A stretch of 64,000 bases of DNA from Glandiceps talaboti. Taxonomy: Eukaryota > Hemichordata > Enteropneusta > Spengelidae. The notes beneath the pieces were generated by a model that was given only the letters and a program-made list of their open reading frames with translations, searched no databases and had not been told where the DNA came from. Below are positions 11,608-23,600 of the stretch, one piece after another (the first letter of the stretch is position 1; each line of letters starts with the position of its first letter). Made by a program: the position numbers and the translations under genes. The DNA lies in the NCBI RefSeq assembly GCF_964340395.1, contig NC_135564.1, positions 20,725,902 to 20,789,901 on the forward strand. The letters run 5' to 3'.

Positions 11608-14600
11608 CTGGAATATGAAAGAAAGATATAGTGAACTGATTGTAGAAGAAATACTGATTAGTGAACTTTCAGCTAGGGATTACGGATTACTATTAAGGTG
11701 AGATTTAACCTGTTCACTGCACTGTTTAGTACATCATTAGCTGGTTGTACCTCCTAGCCCTTGTAACAACAGCTTGTCTTGAGATCATTCTAACAGCTAG
11801 TTATTACGAATGGAAAATGTTTGTCTAATAGCCTGGTGGATTACAGCATGCAGTGTCTACAATGACAACTAGTCAGATAGACTGTCGACAGTCGCTCGCG
11901 CCTTTATTCCTACGGTTTATCTAAAGTTAAGTCGTCGCCGCACTCCGATCCGGCACAACACTACTATAATCGCATACTGATATCGAGGGCTGAAGGCCAC
12001 AACTTAAGTTTAGATAAAATGTAGGAAAAAAAGGCACAAGCGACTGTCGACAGTCTACTAGTCAGACAGTCATTATTGAAATGAGTTATTATGTAAATGT
12101 ACATAATCTGAGATGATCACATGATTAGCATATAGTTAATGTAGTACATGTACATAATCTGAGATGTAAATTATTATGTAAATGTACATAATCTGAGATG
12201 ATCACATGATTAGAATAGTTTATGTAGTGGCATGTGATCATTTACATGTAAATGTGTCAAATTAACATTATACCATTCTGTGATAAAGGCAGCCTTACTT
12301 AATTCTATTTAATCTCATGATTCCACTTACCCACAATTTCTTCATTTTGGAGAAATTAAAAAAATTAAAAACCCTTCACGGAAAAAAACCCACAACGTCA
12401 CTAATTGTCAGGTGGTAACCTCACAAGTGCATATATATGAGTGAAAATAATCATTTATTACTGGAATTTAGGAAGTCAAAAAACCCACAATTCTAAGTTC
12501 CTTTCAGACTTTACCTGTCATTTTAAGTCATTCAGATTGTTAACGTATGATTATGAAGTGAAACTATCACCAACATGTACATAATTTAAATACTTACTTT
12601 TTTAAAACTTTTTTTTTTATATAACTGACTGACCCATCATTTCTAAGGTGTTACAATGGATTATCTCAACAACATAGTGAACAGGTTGGGTTAGATTAAG
12701 TATAGAAATAGGATGATACTACCAAGAATATACTCATAGAATGATTTGCTATAATCCTGGTTAAAGGCCCATGGACCAATACCAGGCTCTTGCATAAGTA
12801 TTATGTTACAGTGAAGCCATAAGGATTACCATGATAGGTTTATTATTTTGTTCTAGACCAACTATTTCCATACAACTCTACCAGACGACAGTTTTTCACA
12901 CGTCCTACAATTTTAATCCATATCTGAACTGGGTTGTCATGTCTTTACAAGTGCATTAAAGAAAGTCCTGAGTTTCCGGCTCTGGGTTTTGTAGGGTTAG
13001 TAAATGGTACCATAAGTGTACACAATGTAATCCCAGCTTACAGATTACTGTATTAACATTTCAAATCATTTACAGGAATTGACAAGTTACTCATGAACTA
13101 CAGTTATCTTTGTACAGGCCTTAGATGCAAAGTAGTCCTGGGTCCAAAGTAGAGTTTTCCAACTTTAGTTTGAGCACTATTGACATAGGAGCTTTATTTG
13201 GCCATTAATGGAGGAACTAATGATAAGCATGTTGTTGTTAAATTGTCTGAGTTTTATACAACTGCCCTACAGTGAACTGTTAACAACATGAAATTTTAAC
13301 AAATGAATTGGATTAATAAAACTTGGCTCAGCAGGTTTGTATTACACACCATGGTTTGACAACATCAATTTTATGGCATCTTTATGTGGACATGAAATGC
13401 CAGGAGAACTGGAAATTTGTTTGTGAATGTGAACTATTATGTAAAGGGGGTCCACAAAACTAGTCTTATCAAATGATGGAATGTAATACAAGCCTCTGCT
13501 GTTCCAACCAGCTGTCCAAAGTATTATTAATCCAATTCAGTTATTTTGCAACAGGTTCCATTCATCCATGGTCTGATGTCAGCAGTTGTATAATTTGGTC
13601 TAATCCTAAGATAAGACAGGGTGGATTCAGTGAACTACTTCTTAGTGGTGTGGTAAACTCATGTTCAATGTTCCATACTGTAGTCTGGATGCCAACGTGG
13701 TGTCTACCCCCCCCCCCCCCCCCCCCCCCACACACACACACATCTGGATGATTCAATGAAAACTATCCATATTGGGATCTAAAACAAAGTTAAAACTCAC
13801 AGCAGCACCCTCTTCAACACGAATCAGAAATCTTACCTCAGTTACTGGATGATGTCTTTCTACAAGCACTGAACTCATAGGGGGCGCTAGACCAACCCCA
13901 CTTAGTGATGCCTGTCCTGTTCTCATAGTCTCTGGTCTTGCAGTCACTTTAGCTGTTATAGTCTTAAGTGCCTTTTGAGATGTTGTAGTCCTTGTAGATG
14001 CCTACATAGAAATAAACAGACAAAATGCGTCAACATATACAAATAACGACAAAATATGTAAACACAGTTGATGCTATGCGAAGAAATTATGATTTTTTGT
14101 AAAATGGAATCAACATTTTGACTTTAACCATGAACCATAATATTTACAATAAACAGTCACTTCTACAGTAATCACTGTGACATTTACAGTAGACATTTTA
14201 TAAAATTTAAATATTTGGACAAAATGAAATTTTAGATTTCTATCAATCTTCCCTGACCTTTTTCAAATATTGGACTGTCCTGGCCAACACTACACTAAGT
14301 GTTTAAAGTGTACATGCAAAGGTACATACTTTTTTTCGTAATTATGTTTATTTTGCCTTAAAAATAAAGGAAATCGGGTTTGTAATAGTACAATATAATT
14401 CTAAGACGAGAAACTGCGCGAAAAATGAGGCACTCTTGGCTCAGCCACAGAGCACCTTCAGGTAAGTACCTCTCATTTGCATATGGATAGGACAGGATTT
14501 GGAACTTTATGACGTCACTTCGGGAACACAAATGCATTCGTCAGTGTATCTTTACATGTAAAGCCATTATGGTCGAACCAGAAGGTCAACTTCAAAACCC

Positions 14601-17600
14601 GTTTTCGCCAGAACCCGACGTTGAATATTGATCAGATTCCTCAAGCGTAGAGCAATACACTCCAGCATTAACATCTGATGGTGTGATTTAGCCAAATTCA
14701 TTCGAACCGACCGCTAGCAGTAACGATAGTTCCTCTGGTAGTGAATGAGTATGTCCTAGTGAAGCCGTGTTGTTTACATAAAGTGAATGCGTCCTTTGTT
14801 GACATAACTATTCAATGGGTGGAAAACAGCTCCTGCAGACAATGTAATCGAAACGAAAATTATGTAATATTTCCATACCCATCAAACATACAGAGAATGA
14901 GAATGGCTTCAAGAGTTCCCCATAATATTCTCTCATGTTGTTCAAATGTAGCGTGTCGTAACAGTACATTCAATCTATGACCATTCAAAATCTTTGCAAA
15001 AGTAGACCCACAAATTCGTTAGAGCAGAACGTTTTGTTGGATAACCGTCCCTCTTGAAAACTATGTGTACACGTACTTTATTTCATTTTTTACTGCGTTC
15101 ATTACCATCCACACAGTGACATGAAGTGGTTTCATCTTCTTTCAAAGCACAGCCCATGTTCACTGAAGCCGGCCGTACTGTGGTGTATTGTGTATTGTCT
15201 CCGACCATTTTTGTTGAAATCAAAACATACAATCGGACTACGCATTGTTTAAAAACAAATCATAATGCTATCGTAATGAAAATATTTTATGAAGCTAACT
15301 TGCTTTCCTGAAAACATCATTTCAAATTATTTTATTTGTCTTCCTTTTTTCGCTTTGATCATGGCATGGAAGTACTTCCATGATCATGGCTACACCGGTG
15401 GCGTGGAGAACCCTGCCCCGGTAACATTTACCGACTTTCACTGTATGGCGTCACTGTCCAGTTTTTACGTGATTTTAACTGCCTTCACCCATTATTACCT
15501 GCTCAGTTATATCACTCGGAAATGTGTGTAGGGTGATGTTTCACTGCGGGTGCTGCCGACAAAACACCAAGGAACCATTGTTGTCGGAAGACTAACCTGG
15601 TACACCACAATATGTACAGTTACAGTATATGGCAAGCGTAATTAGTAATTCATAAGTAAACATTACACAAAGGCTTAGAAGGCTTTTGTAACACGTGGGA
15701 CCTCAACATTTTTCGTGAGCTGGTTGCGGTGCCGAAGTTAGTCGAAGCACAGGGGATTAAGGGGGCAAGTATTTTTGCGACTTTCTTGCCAATGCGCGCA
15801 ATATTTAGAGGTATGAATGCAATTTCATTTATTTTTATGGCAAAATAAACATAATTACGAAAAAAAGTATGTACCTTTGCATGTACACTTTAATGGCGGT
15901 AGCAATAGGACCTTTACCTGTGTGAATTTATGTTATTTCATAACTTGAATGTTTAAACAATCTAAAGACATTGGTTCCATTCATTTTTACGTATCAGTAC
16001 TGAGTTAGCATTGATCTGGACTTTGGTGGAAGTGACACATGAGACTTGCAAGGCAATTTCTGCTTCTATTGTTATGGTAATTGTAAGGTCTGTTACAGTC
16101 ATAGCAGGGATCACCAAGGGCACAAAATGGCCTACGTACTTGTACTTTAAGTTCTGTTTCCATACTTTTTATGCTCTGTAACACTAGTAACACTAGAATA
16201 AAGTCAATTTTTGTTCATAAATTTGCAATCTTTAGGTATTCAAAAACAGTTTGTATGAAAACAAGAATTCCCATATTTCACGGTGAGAGAAAAATTATGT
16301 GAAAACAAGACCTCTGTGGCAAAGCAGTGTATGGTAGATTGAATTTCCTTTCATTTGCATAGATTACCCACAATGCCATGTTGTATGTTTAACATTGTCA
16401 ATGAAAGTCTCATATGTCCTTTCCATCTAAGTTTGGATCAATGCTAGGGCTGTGAGATAGTCTAATAATTTTTCAACATAAAACTTACAGTTCTTCTAGT
16501 TGTACCACTGACTGTCTGTGTAACTGTTCCAGTAGTTACTGCTTCTTGACTTGTAATTGTTCGACAACTGTCTGACATGGTTTGTGGTGGTGGACGTTGG
16601 TCATAACTACCTGCTGGTGGTGGTACACCTTGTAAATCATCTACAACATGGTGATTCTGGTCTCCAGACACTGAACCTACATTCACAAAATATAAGATAA
16701 GATAATACTTTATGGAGTCCCAATATTAAAGAGAAATTTAAATGCCTGCCACAAAACAGATATCAAAACAAACGGACTCAAGAAATAATAAACTCAAAAA
16801 CAAATACAATAATATACAATAAAATATGCAGTAAAATATGAAAAATAATACATCAACAGTAAAATAATTGTAAAACACAATGACTTCAAAATAAAATGTA
16901 CAGTTTCACTTAAAAGCGTGTAAGAAAAGAAACCAAACAATGTTAAAAGACTCATGTTGTTCTGTTAAAAAGTGTTATAGCTTGGGGAATAAAAACAGTT
17001 GGTATAACGGTTAGTGTGAGCAGCCTGCAACCTCAGCCTACCACTTCTGTTAATTCATAAATTAATTATAATTATCAATAATAATGATATTTGTTTGTAG
17101 TTTTGTCCTATGTAGTACATAGTACTTAAGTAGAGAGTTAGATTATTTGTATGTTGTAGTATTTACTGGTAATTTACAGGTAAAAACAACATATCACATT
17201 ACTTGCAGTGTTTCAGATATGTCTATTTCACTTTCAGGTATTTGTAAGGTTTCTGGTGGTGAAGAAGATCAACTGAGGCTGAAAGAGGAGGTAATTATTT
17301 TCTACCTCATAACGTTAGAATCCAATGGAATGAAAATATTATTTATGTCATTCCCTACTTCTAACTACAGTGTATGCCAATTCTATCTTTCAAGGTGTGT
17401 TTTTGGGTTCCTTATGTCTGATTCTTAAGCTCTTTCTATGCATATTTTACAATTTGTTTGAACTTTTTATATCATTTTTCAATACACAGGTAGTTTTGTT
17501 GGGTATTTAACTTGCCTAGGCTCTTTGTCAAAGCATTATTATCCAAAACATTGACTATACTGATTAGTAACTAAGGACTTGTTACATTTACACTCCTACA

Positions 17601-20600
17601 TCACATTACTTGACATGAACCTAATTCTTTTGAGTATTTACAGATATATATGTACACAGAAATGTTAATATTACAAAGATATAGACAGAAATGTTGATAA
17701 TGAAAATCTCGGATTTATCTAAGTTTCTCAGTACTTAACAAAGGTATGCCAGGAATGTTTTGTGACAAACTGTTTTTCAGTGCCCCCACTTATCACATGT
17801 TCTAATCTGCAACCCAAACGACTTCTCTATGTAGCACAGGGATAAAGACTGAATGTATGGCTGTGTGGTGTTGGTAGCACAGGGGTAAAGACTAAATGTA
17901 TGGCTGTGTCATGTTGGTGGTACTGTGTTTGACTGAATGTATGGATGTGTGGTGTTGGTAGCACAGGGATAAAGACTGAATGTATGGCTGTGTGGTGTTG
18001 GTAGCACTGGGGTAAAGACTGAATGTATGGCTGTGTGGTGTGGTGGTACTGTGTTTGACTGAATGTATGGCTGTGTGGTGTTGGTAGCACTGGGGTAAAG
18101 ACTGAATGTATGGCCGTGTGGTGTTGGTAGCACAGGGGTAAAGACTGAATGTATGGCCGTGTGGTGTTGGTAGCACAGGGGTAAAGACTGAATGTATGGC
18201 TGTGTCGTGTTGGTAGCACAGGGGTAAAGACTGAATGTATGGCTGTGTCGTGTTGGTGGTACAATGTTTGACTGAATGTATGGATGTGTGGTGTTGGTGG
18301 TACTGTGTTTGAGCAAGGTATAGACAATTTTTTACACACTGAAGAACAAGTGCACAACTAAAGTTGTAGTCATGCCTTGGCAGGACTCAACATACTGGCT
18401 TGACAAATGACATTGTAAAGCCAGATAGCCAAGTCCATGCACACAGTACTAAATACAGAGATGATGTTATTATAAAGACTTTGTAACTGATTAGCTATGT
18501 ATGTCTACCTTATTGACCAAATACAGCATAAAGGTATTTATGAAGACTTTTTTTCTTCTTATCTGTCATTTATTTGAACAATTGCATTTTGTGCATACAA
18601 TGTAATATGGGCATAATTTCCAAGGCCAAGTATCTTGAAATGAATTCTGGGAGATATGAGACTACCATTAGGCAGAGCTATTAGGCTTACCATCAGGGTC
18701 ACGGAACATAGACATAGCTTCCAAGTTGAGGGCGCACACTCCTCTCATAAAGGCTTTCTTCATGGTCTCCTCATAGTGTTCTCGTTCAGCATGTAGTTTC
18801 TGTACTTCATTCCTGGATGACTCTAAGGCTTCATTCAACTGTGTCATAAAGAAATTACGGTAACTGTATGTTGTCAAACAAATATATAGTAACCACGATA
18901 GAACTTTCCTGGGTACATGTACATGTATTACAGGGGCACTTAGTCCTCTCGCAATTTCTCTGCTTCTTCTGCATATTCTTGTTATTTTTGTGTGAGGAAA
19001 TGATTTTCTGATGACAATACAATATGTACCTGGTAAAAGCTGAGTATATTTTTTGAAAATCATTAGAAATTTATTATAAAAAACGTCTGTGTTTGTACTT
19101 ACCGATGCTATTTTAGTTTCATAATCATTGGTTAGTGTCATACACACTTCTTGGGCCTTGCCTTGACAAGCCTTCTCTACTCTCTGCCTCCACTTAGCTT
19201 CAATAATACTATGCCATCCAGTCCATACTTTAGACATTATCTTATGTTGATGGTGTTTACGAGCCAAACAACTCGCAAATGCCTGATTAAAGTAAAACAA
19301 GAAAGAAGATAGTACTGGCTATTAAAAAAGTCAGTCATATAAATGAATTTTACATATGTGAAAGGAGATAGGTATAGCTGTACCTGAAACAAACTTCCAC
19401 CTAGTATTACTGTTACTGCAGGAACCATCCAAACTTTTGAAAGAAGACTGACATTCACTGAGAGGTAAAGGATATCAAGTACAACCCAGAAACTGATACT
19501 TCATATTAGGATTATTGTGTGTTCGTGCCCAACCTGGAATCTATTCAGATGTGACATTGCGAGGGACAGGAGGGCCTATCTGTCAGAATGGAGCTATGTA
19601 ACTGTGTACTTGGAAGTTGGAGGTACATTGTACAGGACAACATGTTGAAGTAAGGACAAATAATTCAAAATATTTCAGTGAACCGAACAGTGGGACTATC
19701 TTTGTATTTGTTTAGAGATTGGTGTACAACCATTGACAACTCTTTCTTTATAGATTAAACAAATAAATCTATACACTAAATTAAAATGCATTTTTATAAT
19801 ACTAATATTAGACTAAGTACATAAAGAATTCTTCTTAACCAGCTCTCTGTAGAGTAGTGGTTAGCGCACAGGATTAGCAGTTGGGAGGTCATGGGTTCGA
19901 ATCCCACTGGACACAGGGGATTTTTCTATGACTGACCCAAACCCAGAGTGAGTGTTACTCGATGGGTATAGGCTGTATCACTCAGCCTTGTCTTACTCAC
20001 AAGATGAGTGCAAATTTGGGGGGACTCCTGGAGTAATGACTCGAAAAGTCGGGGATGATTACTCACCTGGAGCCCACAGGTGCTATGTTTGCCGAGCTTG
20101 GGTGACTCTGGGATAGCCTGTGGACTGTCTGGGAAAGCATTGACAGTTCCACAGCAACGTGATATGGAGCATGCAAGATAGTCCTGTCACATAGTCCCAA
20201 ACCTGAATGGATCTCTGTAGCATTTGTGTGTTTATGTCTACATTACAGAAAATTGCTGGGAGCAATTCCCAGCACAAGATTTAAATATAACATTAAAAAA
20301 AAAGAAAGAAAAAAAAAAGAATTCTTCTTATTACCTCTCTTCTGTCATCACAGTGTCGTAGTTTCCAAGCGTTAAACTTCTTTAACATTTCAAATCTTTC
20401 TCGTTGTTTCTGCAGTGCGTGTGTCAGGTTGGATATGACTTGGTCTTTTTTCTCAATCGACTGTTCATACGTATGCAGCAATTCCTTGAGGTTTTCAATC
20501 TCATTGTGAAGTTGATGTACTTCCTTAGCATGCCTGTAACAACACAGATATAAATGACATTGTGAAGTTGGTACACTTCCTTAGCATGCCTGTAACAACA

Positions 20601-23600
20601 CAGATATAAATGACATTGCAAAGTTGGTGTACTTCCTTAGCATGCCTGTAACAACACAGATATAAATGACATTGCAAAGTTGGTATACTTCCTTAGCATG
20701 CCTGTAACAACACAGATATAAATGACATTGCAAAGTTGGTGTACTTCCTTAGCATGCCTGTAACAACACAGATATAAATGACATTGCAAAGTTGATGTAC
20801 TTCCTTAGCATGCCTGTAACAACACAGATATAAATGACATTGCAAAGTTGATGTACTTCCTTAGCATGCCTGTAACAACACAGATATAAATGACATTGCA
20901 AAGTTGATGTACTTCCTTAGCATGCCTGTAACAACACAGATATAAATGACATTGCAAAGTTGGTGTACTTCCTTAGTATGCATGCAATGACACACTGACA
21001 GATGACATTGTGAAGTTGGTTTGAATAGCATCTATAGGGGTTTTACATTTGTGGACTTTCATTTAGGACCAGGCTATGGCCAGGCCTGAGCAAAGGATTC
21101 AAAAAATAAGTGTGAATATTTGGTCTGGGTCAGGCTTGGACAAGATTCATCCTGAAGCGACGAGTGTTTAGAGTCAGATCCGGCAAAGTTACCAGAGGGA
21201 ATATGTCTGGTTGGGCCTGGTCCTAGATGATGCCCTCAATGGTGACCTACATGTACATGTTTAAGTTACAACATGCAACCTACATTGTATTCTATTAGTT
21301 CAATGTAGTTCAGCTTGTGATTGTGTATATGCCATGATAGGGTGACTAGGTTCTAGCTTGTAAACTATTATAGATACAATCAACTTCTAATTGATATACA
21401 CAATATCTAACTATTGGTATTTGAATTTTCAGTGAATATATTTTTGATTGCCTGATCTAAAAAATAATACGGTATAGTTGCAACTACTGTAGTCTCAGTT
21501 ACCCAGACTCTCACCACTGAGGGCTCTTCTACAAGGCCACCCAGACAAGAGTCTGGGGAAACCATGTTTCAACTATCCTGCACAGGAGGTCACACAGTAC
21601 ATTTCTTCCAAGTCATAAAAAAATAGGCTTACAAGGCCTGTTTGTTGTAATTCAAATGTATCACTCGCTTGAGAAGTGATAACTTGTCGCGAGAGTACAT
21701 GAATCATTTAGCAAGCAATGCTGGACATGAAGTGTTCCCCAGCATGCACTGCTCTAGAAAGTACTTCCTGCGCGGGCGAGTTTGAATCTCGTTTCCCCAG
21801 ACTCTCGCTTTGGGGAGGTCTTGTAGGCTGAGCCCTCAGCAGCAGGAGTCTGGGTAACAGAGACTACATGTACAACTAGTGTAGCTTTAAAGTCTATAAA
21901 TCCATGAACTCCTGACAGGACGTCTACAGGTAAATCTACTTATAAATTGAGTTGTCAAGATACCAATAGTGTAAAAATCAGGGCCATACATTACCTCTCT
22001 TTCTCTTTGTGTAGTTGTTGTCGATGTCTCTCAACCAGAGATATCTTAGTCTGTGTGAATTCAGCCTGAAAACAAACAACAATTAAACTTTAAAAGAACG
22101 CAATCTTCAAATGAAAATTCATCTGTGTTTGGTAATCATATCATCGAATTGTCCCAAAGACAAACTTGAACAAACACCTTGTAATAAATAAACAACATTA
22201 TCATTGATAACAATGATAACATTAATACAAGGTGAACAATAACACTATTTCAATTGTTTTAATCTAAATCTTTGTACCAGAAATTTTCAATACAAAGTTT
22301 TGCTTATTTTGCTGAGAATGAAAAACATTTTTAAAAAACTTACCAGTACACTCCTTTTGAGATCAAGACACCAATTATCTAATTGTCCCTCCATTCTAGC
22401 AATGTCGCCATCTAGAGTCGGCGATTCTATTGTTGTGACTGTAGATTCTTCGGCAGAACTTTCTGGAGTTTCTGGACTGTCTGGAATTCTCTCATCATTA
22501 GGGTATGAAGTCAATGGTGTCATGTAGGCTGGGATAGAAAGCAAATAAATGTCAAGAGAAAATTAAAAATCTGTAAATATTAGTTATCTGACGATGGTGA
22601 AATGATGTATATGTAATGTTATTTTCAGACACTTTTAAAAATCAAAGTGAGCAAGCTACATGTATGATGGTATTTTTACTATTAATTGATATCATCTCTT
22701 TTCTCATTTGTCACACCACAGAGGGCCATTGCAAAAAACACTGTTGAGACTAATAAGAAATATGTGCCATTATGCAAAAATGGTAATACATATACAAACT
22801 AGTGATATTGGGTATCATACGCTAATAGTAATATCCAGGAATTCAAAGAATTTCAAAATAGCTAAGAGCGGGTGTATTTAATTCTGTTTCTCATTGTGAA
22901 ATTTTCAAAATGATGGGTCAGTTGGTCAAAAATAAACAAATAAGTGACAAAAAAGTAAGTGTATGTGAATGTGTTGGTGATATTTTCAATTCATAATTAT
23001 ATTTTAACAGTCCGAGTGACTTAGAAATGACAATTAAAGTCAGAAGGAAACTTTTGAACCATTTTTTAAATTAAAGTTTCAAAATTTCAGCAATACATGA
23101 TCATTTTCACTCAGATATTCACTTGTGGGGTTGGTGCCATTGTGATTTTTAAATCCTGCCATAGAGGGCATCATTTAAAAAACTATTTCACCAGATTGAA
23201 GAAATATAGGAGAAAGACAGAATAAAATACAGCCACCCTTAGCTGGAAATAGATATTTCATTACATGTAGTAATACCAAAGGAGATGATTGACAGCCATT
23301 TATTTTGGAATGCTTTACTTATTAAATAACAATGAATAAACACAAAAGCTGAACAATAACAGGAATAAGTACGCTATGAATTTATGTAACACATACTGAC
23401 TTCATATCAAGTATGACATAAAGAAAATGTACTTTATGTATTAATTTCTTGTATATAAATATACACACATTAATTCTTAACTTCACCAATAAATAAACAA
23501 TAACATAATGTTATTAGTAATCAAAATTAGAAGTTTGCTATGTTAAAAACTAACGCCATGCATAAACTTTATTGTATTTCATGCCACTGACCACTGGCAT

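Noticed and set aside
19840-19912. A functional tRNA gene
   Set aside because: Boxes A and B are present, but the sequence is followed by a long body, A-rich tail and flanking duplication, so it is a SINE head.
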